From Candidatus Tisiphia endosymbiont of Sialis lutaria (GTDB lineage: Bacteria > Pseudomonadota > Alphaproteobacteria > Rickettsiales > Rickettsiaceae), in NCBI RefSeq assembly GCF_964026535.1, contig NZ_OZ032153.1, forward strand, positions 806,001 to 870,000: DNA of 64,000 bases, read 5' to 3'. Each line of letters opens with the position of its first letter. Position 1 is the stretch's first letter. A program made the position numbers and the translations under genes. A model generated the notes under the pieces. The model was not told the DNA's origin. It ran no database searches and was given only the letters and a program-made list of their open reading frames with translations. Below are positions 36,740-47,821 of this stretch, in pieces.

Positions 36740-37753
36740 TTATGCACTCTTTAATAAAAAATAACTCCACAATATACAAGATAACAGTATAATTGCACAA
36801 ATCTGATGGAATAAAGCTATTAATACAGGTACTGAATATAAAATAGTAGTTATGCCAGCTAACATTTGTAATAGCAATATACCAACAATGTAATAAGCTG
36901 CTTTATTTAATTTAGGATGCTTAGTTTTTATTAAGCTCACTACTAAAAATCCAGCACTAATACAAACTATATATGCTCCCATTCTATGAAAAAACTGAAT
37001 AACCACAGGGTCGCTTAAACTATCTATAGTAAGTAGTTTAAACGTTAGTTCTTCAGGTATAAAATTATTACCCATTAATGGAAAGCTATTATATACCTGC
37101 CCAGCATCAAGACCTGCAACCAACCCCCCTAAAAAAATCTGTATATAAACTATACTAATAGTTACTAAACAACATAATTTTGCTGAATTCAAACTTATCG
37201 TTTGTTCATTTAGTAAAATATCAAAACTATTATTCATCAGCTGATAGAACAATAAATTATAGATGATAATCGCTATAATCAAATGCCCAGCTAAGCGGAA
37301 ATGACTAACATATGGCTGCAAAATTAGCCCACTTTTTACCATATACCAACCCATAAACCCTTGAACCGCAAATAATAACAATATCCCCAAATATACTGGT
37401 AGTGATCTGCTAGCAATTTGCCTCGTCACCAAAAAATATACCAACGGTATCAGGTATAATAAACCAACAACTCTCCCAGCAAAACGATGAATAAATTCAA
37501 TCCAAAAAATAAATTTAAACTCTGAGAGAGTCATATTAATATTTTTTTGCTTATATTCGACTGATTGCTGATATTTACTAAACTCACCCTGCCACTCAGC
37601 ATTATTGAGTGGCGGGACAATACCTGATACTGGCTTCCATTCAACAATTGATAAACCAGCATCAGTAAGCCTAGTAAAACCACCCCAAAAAATCATAAAA
37701 ACCACCATACAGCAGCATGCAGCCAACCAAGGCTTTATTAATAGTTGTGACAT
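36740..37753 (-). CDS. ctaA: Heme A synthase (COX15/CtaA)
   Basis: 337 residues with eight membrane helices. It oxidises heme O to heme A for cytochrome c oxidase. Signatures are GGFTRLTDAGLSIVEWKPV near the N-terminus, EFIHRFAGRVVGL and FHRMGAY with the heme-ligand His, and VSHFRLAGHL. The start ATG at 37753 (MSQLLIKPW) is preferred over an upstream TTG. It ends 1 nt before the rluC-like gene begins, so the two are cotranscribed. Confidence 0.93.
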   Translation of the reverse strand: MSQLLIKPWLAACCCMVVFMIFWGGFTRLTDAGLSIVEWKPVSGIVPPLNNAEWQGEFSKYQQSVEYKQKNINMTLSEFKFIFWIEFIHRFAGRVVGLLYLIPLVYFLVTRQIASRSLPVYLGILLLFAVQGFMGWYMVKSGLILQPYVSHFRLAGHLIIAIIIYNLLFYQLMNNSFDILLNEQTISLNSAKLCCLVTISIVYIQIFLGGLVAGLDAGQVYNSFPLMGNNFIPEELTFKLLTIDSLSDPVVIQFFHRMGAYIVCISAGFLVVSLIKTKHPKLNKAAYYIVGILLLQMLAGITTILYSVPVLIALFHQICAIILLSCILWSYFLLKSA

Positions 37754-37853
37754 TAAACCCAATATCTTTGATATCTATAATATAACAGATTTTTTTGATC
37801 CACTAATAGCTGTTTTCATTATTTTTGTAATATTTTGTATTTTTTTAACATAG

Positions 37854-38240
37854 TCACCTTACGTATGGTATTTAAAAGTCATATAGAAAATAGCTTGGCG
37901 TCATTGCGAGCTGATGTATCCCCACGAAATTGTTGCAAAATAACACGAGTTGCCAATTAATTGATTTTAGTAAACCCTAGACTTCACAAGGTTTGAAGAA
38001 CATTTAATCAGGTCAAAAAATGCAATAAATTCTCAAAATTAGAAATTTTTTAAAATACATAGCGTTTTGATTATACTTTTCACGTGTCAAATAGTTCGTA
38101 AACTGCTTGACATCTAGGTTTTATGAGCTAACTTAATTGGCAACTCGCGTAAAATAGCAAGAATTTCGTGGGGATAGATCAGCTCGCAATGACGCCAGAC
38201 TATTTTCCATATGGCTTTTAAATTCCATGCGTAAGGTGAG
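37854..38240. repeat. Composite element C with mini-IS at its centre
   Basis: Arms CACCTTACGTATGGTATTTA and TTAAATTCCATGCGTAAGGTG, then the D ends GGCGTCATTGCGAG / CTCGCAATGACGCC. Exactly between the D ends sits an internally deleted IS copy (37911-38182). Confidence 0.85.
37911..38182. mobile_element. Mini-IS: ends of the IS4-family element with a 204-bp inverted-repeat insert
   Basis: The left end (CTGATGTATCCCCACGAAAT...GTTGCAAAATA) and right end (AATTTCGTGGGGATAGATCAG) of the IS are kept, with all of the transposase gene lost. Between them lies another element with arms CGAGTTGCCAATTAA / TTAATTGGCAACTCG (37946-38149), flanked by AAAATA on both sides, a possible target duplication. Confidence 0.75.
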
Positions 38241-38259
38241 TAATTAGTTATAGTGTTTT

Positions 38260-38745
38260 TTAACTCTTAATAACCACAGTTCCAGCGATTTTATCATGTA
38301 AAGCTTGGCGTTGTTTAGAAAATAGTATAAACCAAATACCAACTAGCACTAATACATATCCACAAAATCTTTTAATTAATTGGCATTTACTAGGTTTTTC
38401 AAGAGTTATTGCATCTACTATTTTCATATGCATAATAAGTTTTCCAGGTGTGGCTCCGCAATAAATCCAAAAACCAATAAAATATGTTGATACTAGAGCA
38501 AAGTTAATGATAAGCATTAAAATAAATAATGTAAAAATACCACTAGCAGTTATGTTTTGGAGTAATTCCGGTTTTCTGCTACCCATTATTAGTATATCAG
38601 CCATATTAGCTTTAAAAAATAATAAAGATAGTCTAGATAAAATAAAGGCAGTGATTGGCGTTGTAAAAATTGACAACAAAAATGAATCTAGACAAGAAGC
38701 AAAAAGCCTGGGAACTAGCTTGGAGTATATAATTTGTTTATTCAT
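38260..38745 (-). CDS. RDD-family membrane protein
   Basis: 161 residues with three or four membrane helices. The RDD pattern is seen as LVPRLFASCLDSFLLS at the start (Arg and Asp) and GATPGKLIMHMKIVDA in the middle, ending with ALHDKIAGTVVI. Family members are small inner-membrane proteins, some linked to ion transport. The function here is unknown. Confidence 0.8.
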   Translation of the reverse strand: MNKQIIYSKLVPRLFASCLDSFLLSIFTTPITAFILSRLSLLFFKANMADILIMGSRKPELLQNITASGIFTLFILMLIINFALVSTYFIGFWIYCGATPGKLIMHMKIVDAITLEKPSKCQLIKRFCGYVLVLVGIWFILFSKQRQALHDKIAGTVVIKS

Positions 38746-38786
38746 TTTTTTTTCTAGCTTATATTGTATAATTATTTCCGATAGAC

Positions 38787-38818
38787 TCCTAGCCCCAAAT
38801 TCTCCTGAATTGACTATA
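38787..38818 (-). repeat. Half copy of palindromic element A
   Basis: Only the left third is present (TCCTAGCCCCAAATTCTCCTG then AATTGACTATA). It lies between the RDD gene and the zinc-ribbon gene. Confidence 0.7.
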
Positions 38819-38843
38819 TTATAAATTCTCTTTCGAAAGAAGT

Positions 38844-39494
38844 CTAATGTAATATAAGATCCAAACCATTACCAAGCATAATATTTAATAACTCACTGGA
38901 ACGAGGCACTACATCAAGATTCGTAGCGATATCAATATGTTGTTTAGGTAGGAGTTTGATATTTTTGTGATGCATTATATAAGATTTTACCGTTACATAT
39001 TTTTTATCTAACAGTCTAACTCTAATTAATGGTATGGTCACATCACGGTCGGAGTTATTGGTTATCTGGTAGGAAACTTTAATTTGTCCTATTTCTTTAT
39101 TTTGTTCAACATGGATGTTTCCTATAGTTAGGATATTATCATTTTCTTTATACAAAGCTGGTATGTTAAGTTTTTCTTGAAATAACAATAATAATAAAAG
39201 AATAATTACGCTAAACAATAATATAGGTAAAATATTTGAATGTTGGGGAGTTTTGGGTGGTAATAAAACTGGTAAATTGGCACCTTTGGTCAAAAATATT
39301 TTATTATTTTCATTAGTGCTAGCATTTTTTGCTGTATGATGATTTGATATAATTGGTGGTTGTTGTTCATCAAGCTCTGCTTGCTGATACCAGATATGGT
39401 TACATTGTGAACATTTGACCTTCCTACCGGTCATACCTATTTGTTCTTTCGAAACTATAAAGTTAGTGTTACAACTTGGGCAAGAAATACTCAT
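38844..39494 (-). CDS. Zinc-ribbon (MJ0042-type) membrane protein
   Basis: 216 residues. The N-terminus is a CxxC...CxxC zinc ribbon (SCPSCNTNFIVSK, then VKCSQCNHIW), as in MJ0042-type proteins common in alphaproteobacteria. One membrane helix follows (ILPILLFSVIILLLLLLF), then a beta-rich domain (IGQIKVSYQITNNSDRDVTI) resembling DUF3426 with a FxxAM-like sandwich outside. Role unknown. It is divergent from dapD. Confidence 0.8.
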   Translation of the reverse strand: MSISCPSCNTNFIVSKEQIGMTGRKVKCSQCNHIWYQQAELDEQQPPIISNHHTAKNASTNENNKIFLTKGANLPVLLPPKTPQHSNILPILLFSVIILLLLLLFQEKLNIPALYKENDNILTIGNIHVEQNKEIGQIKVSYQITNNSDRDVTIPLIRVRLLDKKYVTVKSYIMHHKNIKLLPKQHIDIATNLDVVPRSSELLNIMLGNGLDLILH

Positions 39495-39593
39495 TTACGT
39501 ACTCTAATTTAGATACTCAAATTATTTTAGTATATTAGGTTGACTTAAAGATAAAGTAAATTATGATTTTTTTTATAATTTAGCAAGGATGTT

Positions 39594-40421
39594 ATGCAAA
39601 AACATATTAATACTATAGAAGAATTTTGGCAAATACGCGACAAATTAACCCAAAATTCAGAAAAAACTAATTATGCCAAACAAATATTGCAGGATATTAT
39701 TAATGGTTTGAATCAAGGGGTAATCAGGGTTTGTAAGAAAGAAGGGGCTGATTGGCAAGTTAATCATTGGGTAAAAAAAGCTATTTTATTACATATGATG
39801 GTAACTGATCCACAAATTTACTCTGGAGATTGCATGAGGTGGTATGATAAAATTGCCCCCAAATTTTCTACAGATTATAGTACAGAATTATTTCAAACAG
39901 ATGGCTGTCGTATTGTTCCCGGAGCAATTATTAGAACAGGGGTCTATTTAGCAAAAAACGTTGTTGTTATGCCTTCTTTTATTAATATAGGGGCATATAT
40001 AGGAGAGGGAACAATGGTTGATACCTGGGCTACTATAGGCTCATGTGCCCAAATAGGTAAGAATTGTCATATTTCCGGTGGAACAGGTATTGGTGGTGTG
40101 TTAGAACCAATCCAAAATAATCCGGTAATAATCGAAGATAATTGTTTTATAGGTGCAAGATCAGAAATAGCAGAAGGAGTTTTAGTAGAAGAGGGAAGCG
40201 TAATTAGTATGGGAGTATTTATTGGTGCTTCTACGAAGATAGTAGATAGAGAAAGTGGCAAAATAATTTATGGTAAAGTTCCAGCCTATTCAGTTGTAGT
40301 ACCTGGTAGCTTGCCTGCTGATTCAGGGAAACCAAGTTTATATTGTGCCGTAATCGTTAAGCAGGTAGATGCCGGAACTAGGAGTAAAGTATCTATAAAT
40401 GATTTGTTAAGAGGCAATTAA
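39594..40421 (+). CDS. dapD: Tetrahydrodipicolinate N-succinyltransferase
   Basis: 275 residues with the left-handed beta-helix built from hexapeptide repeats ([36 protein letters not shown]). It uses succinyl-CoA in the diaminopimelate branch of lysine synthesis, needed for peptidoglycan cross-links. The conserved N-terminal helical domain ([11 protein letters not shown]) and C-terminal [14 protein letters not shown] are present. The length is as expected. dnaN starts 4 nt after it. Confidence 0.95.
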   Translation: MQKHINTIEEFWQIRDKLTQNSEKTNYAKQILQDIINGLNQGVIRVCKKEGADWQVNHWVKKAILLHMMVTDPQIYSGDCMRWYDKIAPKFSTDYSTELFQTDGCRIVPGAIIRTGVYLAKNVVVMPSFINIGAYIGEGTMVDTWATIGSCAQIGKNCHISGGTGIGGVLEPIQNNPVIIEDNCFIGARSEIAEGVLVEEGSVISMGVFIGASTKIVDRESGKIIYGKVPAYSVVVPGSLPADSGKPSLYCAVIVKQVDAGTRSKVSINDLLRGN

Positions 40422-40425
40422 AGAT

Positions 40426-41589
40426 ATGGGAAACAACGAATTAAAGATTATAGTTGAGACCAAAACCCTAACTCATGCTCTGACTTTTGCTAATTCTGTA
40501 GTAGAGAAACGTAATGTAGTTACCGAACTTAGTCATATTAAATTATCATCGAAGGATGGTAAACTAGAGTTAATGGCTACTAATATGGAAATATATTTAA
40601 GCCAGAAAATAGCTGCTCAAGTAATAAGTGAGGGGGCAATAACAGTATCTACTAAAACATTAAATGATATAGTAAAAAAGATACCTGATAAAGATATAGT
40701 ACTCAATGTGTCAAATGAAACAGAGCAGCTTGAAATTGTAGGAAAGAATTGTGCTTTTAATCTTCTAACTTTACCTGCTGACCAATTCCCCACATTAGAT
40801 GATATTAATGTTGAAGCTACTTTTAAAATACCTTGTCGTGACTTTGTTAAGATGATTGAGGGTACTTTGTTTTCAGTATCTCTTGATGAAACTCGCTATA
40901 ATCTTAATGGTGTTTATTTTTACGTAAAAGATGAAGAATGTTATATGGCTAGCACTGATGGTCATAGATTATCAGTGTCAGTAGTGGAAATGACCTATGA
41001 GGTTAGCGAATTTGGCGTTATTTTATCTAAAAAAACTCTCGAAGAAATTGTCAAAATATTAAAAGATCCTAAAAATATTCAGTTAGAGGTAGAAATTTTT
41101 CTAAGTGTGAATAGGGTTAAATTTGTTTGCAATGATATTATGATGGTATCAAAACTAATTGATGGAACCTTTCCAGATTACCAAGGTTTTATTCCAGTAG
41201 AAAACAACTATAAGCTTACTATTAATACCAAATTGCTAGCTGATGTTATAGATAGAGTAGCAACAATAACTATAGATAAATTTCAAGCAATAAAATTAAC
41301 TTTATCAAAAGATTTACTTGAAATTACGGCTTCTGGGGAAGCAAGGGGAGCAGCCAAAGAGACTATACCACATTCACTAGATGAAAATAATTTATGTGTT
41401 TTTGATCATGAAGAATCTTTGTCTATAGGTTTTAATCCTAAATATCTTACTGAAGCCCTCAATTCTATATTAAATGCTACTAAAGCAAACCAAGTTGACC
41501 TATATTTTTTGGATGCATCATCGCCAATGTTATTAAAAACGCTTCAGAATCCTAAAGACGTTTTCGTGATTATGCCAGTTAAAGTTTGA
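40426..41589 (+). CDS. dnaN: DNA polymerase III sliding clamp (beta subunit)
   Basis: 387 residues with three clamp domains. Recognisable stretches are [31 protein letters not shown] followed by DGHRLS, and the C-terminal SSPMLLK...FVIMPVKV. It forms the ring that holds the polymerase on DNA. The gene is next to dapD, not in a dnaA-dnaN-recF cluster, so the window is not at a classic replication origin. Confidence 0.95.
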   Translation: MGNNELKIIVETKTLTHALTFANSVVEKRNVVTELSHIKLSSKDGKLELMATNMEIYLSQKIAAQVISEGAITVSTKTLNDIVKKIPDKDIVLNVSNETEQLEIVGKNCAFNLLTLPADQFPTLDDINVEATFKIPCRDFVKMIEGTLFSVSLDETRYNLNGVYFYVKDEECYMASTDGHRLSVSVVEMTYEVSEFGVILSKKTLEEIVKILKDPKNIQLEVEIFLSVNRVKFVCNDIMMVSKLIDGTFPDYQGFIPVENNYKLTINTKLLADVIDRVATITIDKFQAIKLTLSKDLLEITASGEARGAAKETIPHSLDENNLCVFDHEESLSIGFNPKYLTEALNSILNATKANQVDLYFLDASSPMLLKTLQNPKDVFVIMPVKV

Positions 41590-41624
41590 TCACCACAAGA
41601 ACATCACTTATAGCTCCTTGCTAA

Positions 41625-41917
41625 TATAGTCAATTGATGAGAAGTTTAAGAAAACAATAATTGAGAAACCGTCATTGCGAGAAGGCGTAGCCGACGAAGC
41701 AATCCACAAAAGTGATTAGAAATGGATTGCCACGCCACCTACGGTGGCTCGCAATGACGCTTGAAATGCATAAATGTCATTGCAAGACCATGCAATGGTT
41801 TAAGCAATCCAGAAAGTGAGCAAAAATGGATTGCTTCGCCCATTACATGGTCTGGCAATGACGTTTTGTACTTTTCCGGAATTTTTAAATTGTCATGGGG
41901 TTTATGTGTAAGGTAAG
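41625..41917. repeat. Composite of half A, two D copies and a C end
   Basis: Starts with half of element A (TATAGTCAATTGATGAGAAG), passes directly into AAGAAAACAATAATTGAG and a D copy (CGTCATTGCGAGAAGG...GGCTCGCAATGACG, to 41758), then a second D-like copy (GTCATTGCAAGACCATGC...TGGCAATGACG, to 41862), and ends with TTTATGTGTAAGGTAAG of C. No coding sequence. Confidence 0.75.
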
Positions 41918-41956
41918 TTAATAAGTTGTTTTAACAACTTTTAAAGTAGTGAAGGT

Positions 41957-42562
41957 ATGTTTATGAATAAATTAAATGAAATAGATCAGTTGGTTTATCT
42001 TCTCTCTAAACTACCTGGTCTTGGTCAAAGATCAGCAAGGCGTATAGTCTTACATCTTTTACAAGAAAAAGATGTTAGGCTAAAAAGTCTAATTTCAGTT
42101 CTTTGTTGTGTAGATAGTAATGTTGTCAAATGTAATATTTGTGGTAACATAGATTCTCATCATATTTGCAGAGTATGTTCATCTGATGATCGCAACGAAT
42201 CTATCATAGCAATTGTTGAGACAGTGACAGAATTATGGGCAATAGAGCGTAGTGGTATTTTTAAAGGGCATTATCATGTACTAGGGCATAATTTATCAAC
42301 TTCTAATGGTCACAACCCCAAAGCACTAAGACTACCGGAATTATTAGCTAGATGCCAGGATAAGAACATTAATGAAATAATTATTGCAACTAATTCTACT
42401 TTAGAAGGTCAAACTACCGCTTATTTCATTACTGAATATTTCAAAAATTCCACCATCAAAATATCAAGACTAGCTAGTGGCATTCCAATAGGCGGAGAAC
42501 TGGACTATTTGGATGAAGGAACTCTATCTGCTGCAATAACATTAAGACAGCCTTTTGAATAA
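41957..42562 (+). CDS. recR: Recombination mediator RecR
   Basis: 201 residues. It works with RecF/RecO to load RecA at gaps. The helix-hairpin-helix ([17 protein letters not shown]), the C4 zinc finger (CNICGN...CRVCSS) and the Toprim domain ([16 protein letters not shown]) are in order. The length is normal. An ATG two codons into the frame could also be the start. Confidence 0.95.
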   Translation: MFMNKLNEIDQLVYLLSKLPGLGQRSARRIVLHLLQEKDVRLKSLISVLCCVDSNVVKCNICGNIDSHHICRVCSSDDRNESIIAIVETVTELWAIERSGIFKGHYHVLGHNLSTSNGHNPKALRLPELLARCQDKNINEIIIATNSTLEGQTTAYFITEYFKNSTIKISRLASGIPIGGELDYLDEGTLSAAITLRQPFE

Positions 42563-42897
42563 TTTATTAAAAGTTATTTATTTTATCAAAATATTAGGTA
42601 TTATACATAAAGTGTTGGTTATATAATTTGATAACTTCTATTAATGAATTATTCAAGGTTACTATAATAAATTGTTTACATATATTGTTAAATGATTATT
42701 TAAATAGTTTAACCTTTTCTTAGTTATTTTATATTTCCCTCACTATACTACTTTGATCTTAAGAATTGAATTCCATTTTGAATGGTGATTACATATTAAA
42801 CACTAATAAGATTAGTGAGCATGTAAATTCATGATAAAATGAGAAAGTGATTCTTAAAAACAAAGCAATATATCATTTTTTTAGGTAAAATAATCAT
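42563..42897. other. 335-bp AT-rich gap without recognisable features
   Basis: Between recR and the histidine kinase gene. No open frame, palindromic repeat or clear promoter was seen. It is more than 75 percent A+T by eye. Confidence 0.6.
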
Positions 42898-43749
42898 ATG
42901 CTCCAACTTCTTTGGGCTATTTTAGTTATATTTTTGATTCCTGTATTTTTTTATATTTGCAGGTATGCGATGTTTTCATGGTTCAATTTAAGAAGTAATT
43001 CAAAGACTAAAATATTAGCATTAGAACAGAAATTATCAGAACAAGATAATATTTTAAATCATGTTACTCATGAAATAAGGAGTTCAATACATGGCGGAAG
43101 TAGTATATCTCAATTTTTATATGAAAATTGGGATAAAATGGATGAGCAAGAGCATATAAAATATGTTGGTATAATAGCTAAGAATAATCAGCATATTATA
43201 AAATTAATTAATGATCTACTAGACCTATCTAAGTTTAGTACTGGGAGGATGAATTTTAATTTTGTTGCTATGGATTTATTATCTTCTATAAAAAATATTG
43301 TGCAACAATTTACAGAATTAAATATATTTAACGATAAAGTCAATATTATTCTTATTAATAATAAGATTACGAAAGCAATGATTAGTGGGGATGAAATTAG
43401 GATCAGTCAATTATTAAATAATTTATTTAATAATGCACTCAAATATACTAAAGAAGGGTTAATTGTGGCAATAATTAATTTAAAAAATTATGATGATAAG
43501 CCTTATTGGTCCTTTAGCTTAATCGATACAGGCATAGGAATCCCAGACTCAGAGCTTGAAAATGTTTTTGAAGTATTTACTCGTAGCTCACGAACTAATG
43601 ATAATTCTATTATTGGTACTGGCATTGGTTTATCTATTTGCCGGGAAATTATATTAGCTCATAATGGCTATATTTATGCCGAAAATAACCGTAGAAAAGG
43701 AACAAGGGTAGAATTCATGATTCCTGTATATGATGAAAAAGAGACATAA
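42898..43749 (+). CDS. Sensor histidine kinase without a sensor domain
   Basis: 283 residues. One N-terminal membrane helix (LLWAILVIFLIPVFFYI) leads directly into the phosphoacceptor domain with His58 in HVTHEIRSSIHGG. The ATP-binding domain shows NNLFNNALKYTKEG (N box), DTGIGIPDS (G1) and GTGIGLSICREI (G2). No periplasmic sensor is present, so input may come from a partner or from the membrane. It overlaps the response regulator gene by 20 nt. Confidence 0.9.
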   Translation: MLQLLWAILVIFLIPVFFYICRYAMFSWFNLRSNSKTKILALEQKLSEQDNILNHVTHEIRSSIHGGSSISQFLYENWDKMDEQEHIKYVGIIAKNNQHIIKLINDLLDLSKFSTGRMNFNFVAMDLLSSIKNIVQQFTELNIFNDKVNIILINNKITKAMISGDEIRISQLLNNLFNNALKYTKEGLIVAIINLKNYDDKPYWSFSLIDTGIGIPDSELENVFEVFTRSSRTNDNSIIGTGIGLSICREIILAHNGYIYAENNRRKGTRVEFMIPVYDEKET

Positions 43750-44158
43750 AATGTTGGCAAAGTGTAATATTATAAAAGTATTTACTATACTTTTTGTTGA
43801 TGATGAACCAATCTGCCATGACGCGATAAATTTAGTGCTACGTCATGAACAGAAATATAGAATTATCAATGCTTATACCGGGCAAGAAGGCATTGATTTA
43901 TTTAAAATACATACTAACAAAATAGACCTAATATTTCTTGATATTTCTCTTCCTGATATGACAGGTTGTGAAGTGCATAAACAGATAAGAAGTGATAAAA
44001 ATCTTGCTCATATTCCTATAATTTTCCAAAGTGGTTTGTCTAGCAATCATCAGGAAATACAAGAATTTTTACAAGAGCAAGCAACATACATAATCCGCAA
44101 ACCATATAAAAATCAAGAATTGCTTAAAACTATAAGGCAGTTCTATAAAGCTCCATAG
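43730..44158 (+). CDS. Single-domain response regulator
   Basis: 142 residues from the first ATG (or 135 from 43751). The receiver domain has the acidic pocket LFVDDEP, the phosphoacceptor Asp71 in LIFLDISLP and Lys in IIRKPYK. No output domain follows, as in CheY or Spo0F. It is likely the phosphorylation partner of the overlapping kinase, acting by protein binding or in a relay. Confidence 0.88.
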   Translation: MMKKRHKMLAKCNIIKVFTILFVDDEPICHDAINLVLRHEQKYRIINAYTGQEGIDLFKIHTNKIDLIFLDISLPDMTGCEVHKQIRSDKNLAHIPIIFQSGLSSNHQEIQEFLQEQATYIIRKPYKNQELLKTIRQFYKAP

Positions 44159-44161
44159 AGT

Positions 44162-44236
44162 TATAGTCAATTCAGGGAAATTAGGTAGCAGGAGTGATGA
44201 TTAACGCCGTCACCAACTTCTCATCAATTGACTATA
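44162..44236 (+). repeat. Palindromic element A with internal deletion (75 bp)
   Basis: Both ends are kept and the central CCTATAAGTAATAGG hairpin is lost. It starts 4 nt after the response regulator stop. Confidence 0.8.
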
Positions 44237-44380
44237 GGAATATCATAGGAGGGATTATATCACCTTCGAGTTTAGGCGTAACCAGGAAATTATTTAGCTA
44301 TAGAAGTTATTTTTGCAAAATTGAAAAATTTAGATTAGTGAGTAGTATATAATATGGTATACTTCAAATAATTTGAATTA

Positions 44381-44448
44381 TATAGTCAATTCAGGAAAAT
44401 TTGGGGCTAGGATCGACGACGTCACCAACTTCTTATCAATTGACTATA
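44381..44448 (+). repeat. Palindromic element A with internal deletion (68 bp)
   Basis: GGGGCTAGGATCGACGACGTCACC shows that the segment with the central hairpin has been removed between two GCGACGA-type repeats (GGATCGACG...ACGTCACC). It lies 48 nt before nuoG. Confidence 0.8.
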
Positions 44449-44496
44449 GAAGAATATATAATTTTGACATAATGTAAAACTATAATATGAACATCA

Positions 44497-46560
44497 ATGA
44501 TAAAACTTACTATAGATGATATTGAAATTGAAGTAGAAGAGGGTACAACCGTATTTCGTGCCTGCAGCAAGCTTGGTATAGAAATCCCCCATTTCTGCTT
44601 TCATGAACGTTTGAAAATTGCTGGTAATTGTCGTATGTGCCTGGTAGAGATGGAAAAATCTCCCAAACCTATCGCCTCTTGTGCTACGCCTGTTGCCCCA
44701 GGTATGGTGATCCATACTAATACTATCGGCGTTAAAAAGGCTCGTGAAGGGGTAATGGAGTTTCTATTGATCAATCATCCTCTAGATTGTCCTATTTGTG
44801 ACCAAGGAGGTGAGTGTGATCTACAGGATCAAGCATTTAAATATGGTGGAGTACGTTCTAGATTTTTGGAAAATAAAAGGACAGTCAAAGACAAATATAT
44901 GGGACCTTTGATTAAAACCCAAATGACTAGATGCATACAATGTACAAGATGTATAAGGTTTGCCACTGATATTGCTGGAATTGAGGAAATAGGAGCTCTT
45001 TATAGAGGAGAGCATATGGAAGTTACCTCTTACCTTGAGCGTAGTCTTGCTTCAGAGTTGTCAGGCAATATTATCGATGTTTGTCCAGTTGGAGCATTAA
45101 ATTCAAAGCCTTATTCTTTTAAAGCTCGTAGTTGGGAATTAAAGAAAACTGAATCAATAGATGTATTTGATGCCCAAGGTTGTAATATCAGGATCGATAG
45201 TAGGGGGGAGGAAGTAATGAGGATATTACCTAGGGTTAATGATGACATTAATGATGAGTGGATATCCGATAAAGCACGATTTGCTTATGATGGTTTGAAA
45301 TATCAAAGGTTAGATTCTCCATATATCAGACAAAATGGTAAATTAGTTGAAGCCTCTTGGAATGATGCTATTGCCCTAGTAGCACAAAAGTTACAATCGC
45401 TTGCCGGTGATCAAATGGCGGCAATCGCTGGAACACTCGCCTGTACTGAATCAATGTTTTTATTAAAAACATTGTTACAGAAGCTAGGATGTAATAATTT
45501 TGATAGTAATCAATTTAATTATAAAATAGACCGATCTAGTAGAGGAAACTATCTATTTAACACAACGATTTCTGGACTTAAAAAAGCTGATCTTGCTTTG
45601 TTAATTGGGGCAAATATTAGGCAAATAGCTCCAGTCCTTAATGCTAGTATTGGTATATTACAAAGAGAGGGGAAGTTAAAAATAGCTCGAATTGGTAATA
45701 TTAGCGATCAAACTTATTCTATCAATGAATTAGGGGCTAGCCCTGAAATAATTAAAGCAATAATATCAGGAGACCATCAATTTTCTAAGGAGTTGGCAGC
45801 CGCAAAAAATCCAATAATAATCATTGGTGATGGAGTATATTCTCGGGAGGATGGTTATGCTATTTTGGCGCTCATTCATCAGATGGTGGATAAATATAAG
45901 ATAGTTAGAGAGGATTGGAATGGTTTTAATATATTGCATAACCATGCGTCAATGGTCGGTAGTTTAGATATAGGTTTTAGCCCTAAAAATTCTAGTGCTA
46001 AGGGTGGTGGTAATGGGGTTTATGAAATCTTACAAAAGGCAGAAATAGGTGATATCAAATTTGTCTATTTACTAGGTAGTGATGAGATTGATATGAGTAA
46101 AATAAAATCATCTTTTGTTGTATATCAAGGGCATCACGGTGATAATGGAGCAAATGCAGCAAATGTTATTTTTCCTGCTAGTAGCTATACAGAGAAAGAT
46201 GCTATTTACCTAAATTTTGAAGGAAGACCACAATATGCTAGGGCGGCAACTAATCCAGTAGGACAAGCAAAAGAAGATTGGCTTATTATAAATAACCTAG
46301 CCAGTGGTTTAGGGCTAAATCTTGGTATGAATAATTTAGTTGAAATAAGAAATAAGTTGGCAGCAGAGTTTCCAGTATTTGACAATATTTCTGAAATAAT
46401 GAGTGGTGACTTTATAAAATTTACCTCTACAGATAAATTACTTAACTATGATATAGTTACTAAACCGATAAATTATTACATGACAGATTCAATTAGTAGG
46501 GCATCTATTACTATGGCAAAGTGTTTGGAATCAAAACAAGAAAGGGAAAAAGTTGCATGA
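44497..46560 (+). CDS. nuoG: NADH-quinone oxidoreductase subunit G
   Basis: 687 residues. It is the iron-sulfur subunit of the complex I peripheral arm. N-terminal ferredoxin domain with Cys ligands ([24 protein letters not shown]), the HxxxC cluster [18 protein letters not shown] and the 4Fe-4S site [12 protein letters not shown] are present. The molybdopterin-oxidoreductase-like domain follows. The stop overlaps the nuoH start (ATGA). No nuoE or nuoF is in the window. Confidence 0.95.
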   Translation: MIKLTIDDIEIEVEEGTTVFRACSKLGIEIPHFCFHERLKIAGNCRMCLVEMEKSPKPIASCATPVAPGMVIHTNTIGVKKAREGVMEFLLINHPLDCPICDQGGECDLQDQAFKYGGVRSRFLENKRTVKDKYMGPLIKTQMTRCIQCTRCIRFATDIAGIEEIGALYRGEHMEVTSYLERSLASELSGNIIDVCPVGALNSKPYSFKARSWELKKTESIDVFDAQGCNIRIDSRGEEVMRILPRVNDDINDEWISDKARFAYDGLKYQRLDSPYIRQNGKLVEASWNDAIALVAQKLQSLAGDQMAAIAGTLACTESMFLLKTLLQKLGCNNFDSNQFNYKIDRSSRGNYLFNTTISGLKKADLALLIGANIRQIAPVLNASIGILQREGKLKIARIGNISDQTYSINELGASPEIIKAIISGDHQFSKELAAAKNPIIIIGDGVYSREDGYAILALIHQMVDKYKIVREDWNGFNILHNHASMVGSLDIGFSPKNSSAKGGGNGVYEILQKAEIGDIKFVYLLGSDEIDMSKIKSSFVVYQGHHGDNGANAANVIFPASSYTEKDAIYLNFEGRPQYARAATNPVGQAKEDWLIINNLASGLGLNLGMNNLVEIRNKLAAEFPVFDNISEIMSGDFIKFTSTDKLLNYDIVTKPINYYMTDSISRASITMAKCLESKQEREKVA

Positions 46561-47573
46561 TATCGTTATTTCAACAATATCTATTGCCGTTAATTATTGT
46601 GGCATTGAAAGTCCTATCTATCACTATTCCTCTTTTGCTGTGTGTAGCATATCTTACCTATGCTGAGCGAAGAGTAATAGGTTTAATGCAGTTAAGAAAA
46701 GGTCCAAATGTCGTTGGATATTTTGGGTTGTTGCAACCAATTGCTGATGCAGTAAAACTATTATTTAAAGAAACAATTATACCAAAGCAAGCTGATAAAA
46801 TATTATTCACCTTGGCTCCTATGGTTACCTTTGTGCTTAGTTTAATTGGTTGGGCAGTGATACCTTTTGATACAAAACTGGTATTAGCTGACATCAATGT
46901 TGGTGTTTTATATATTATGGCAATCTCATCATTGGGGGTTTATGGTATAATCATAGCTGGTTGGGCAAGTAATTCGAAATATGCTTTCCTTGGGGCTATT
47001 CGTTCGTCGGCTCAGATGATTTCATACGAAGTATCTATAGGGTTGGTGATTGTTACTGTACTTTTAACGACGGGAACTCTTAATCTTTCAGAAATCATAG
47101 AAAGGCAACAATTATTGCCTTGGTGGGTTGATTTGATGTTGTTACCTATGGCAGTAATATTCTTCATATCAGTACTTGTAGAAACTAATAGATTGCCTTT
47201 TGATTTATCAGAGGCTGAATCTGAGCTGGTTGCTGGTTATAATGTTGAATATTCTTCGATGGGTTTTGCCTTATTTTTTCTTGGTGAATATGCTAATATG
47301 ATTTTAGCTAGCGGTATGACCACAACATTCTTCTTAGGTGGTTATTTCCCGCCTTTTGGCATTAAATTCTTGAATTTTATACCAGGCTTTATTTGGTTTA
47401 TAGTAAAAGTTGGGTTGTTATTATTTTGTTTCTTATGGATAAGAGCGACATTACCTAGATATCGTTACGACAAGTTAATGCGTTTAGGTTGGAAAGTATT
47501 TTTACCTTTTACTTTATTTTGGGTGGTGTTAGTATCAAGTGTTTTAATGTTTACTGGTAATTTACCAAACTAG
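46557..47573 (+). CDS. nuoH: NADH-quinone oxidoreductase subunit H
   Basis: 338 residues, eight membrane helices. It forms part of the quinone site of complex I. Signatures: [36 protein letters not shown] and [21 protein letters not shown] chose the ATG at 46557 that overlaps the nuoG stop, giving the usual N-terminus. A composite repeat begins 11 nt after the stop. nuoI, the usual next gene, is not there. Confidence 0.95.
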   Translation: MISLFQQYLLPLIIVALKVLSITIPLLLCVAYLTYAERRVIGLMQLRKGPNVVGYFGLLQPIADAVKLLFKETIIPKQADKILFTLAPMVTFVLSLIGWAVIPFDTKLVLADINVGVLYIMAISSLGVYGIIIAGWASNSKYAFLGAIRSSAQMISYEVSIGLVIVTVLLTTGTLNLSEIIERQQLLPWWVDLMLLPMAVIFFISVLVETNRLPFDLSEAESELVAGYNVEYSSMGFALFFLGEYANMILASGMTTTFFLGGYFPPFGIKFLNFIPGFIWFIVKVGLLLFCFLWIRATLPRYRYDKLMRLGWKVFLPFTLFWVVLVSSVLMFTGNLPN

Positions 47574-47581
47574 CTAAAATA

Positions 47582-47768
47582 ATTCACCTTACGCATGGCA
47601 TTTAAAAGTCATAGGGAAAACAACCTGACACTATTAGCGAGGTGCCACTGGTGGGTCAAAGCAATGAATGTGGATTGCCACGACCTACTTGCGTGGTCTC
47701 GTAATGGCGTCTTGTACTTAATTCTGCAATTTTTTAATTGCCACGGGGTTTATGCGTAAGGCGAGTAA
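47582..47768. repeat. Element C with a degraded D inside
   Basis: Arms TCACCTTACGCATGGCATTT and CACGGGGTTTATGCGTAAGG. The D part is eroded (CACTATTAGCGAGG...CTCGTAATGGCG). It shows that C can carry D without any IS. Confidence 0.8.
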
Positions 47769-47821
47769 GTAATGAATACCTTTATTAGTTAATTTATAAA
47801 TGAATTTTATAGGAGAATTTT

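Noticed and set aside
44464-44488. TTGACA and TATAAT before nuoG
   Set aside because: The spacing is only 11 nt, too short for a sigma-70 promoter.
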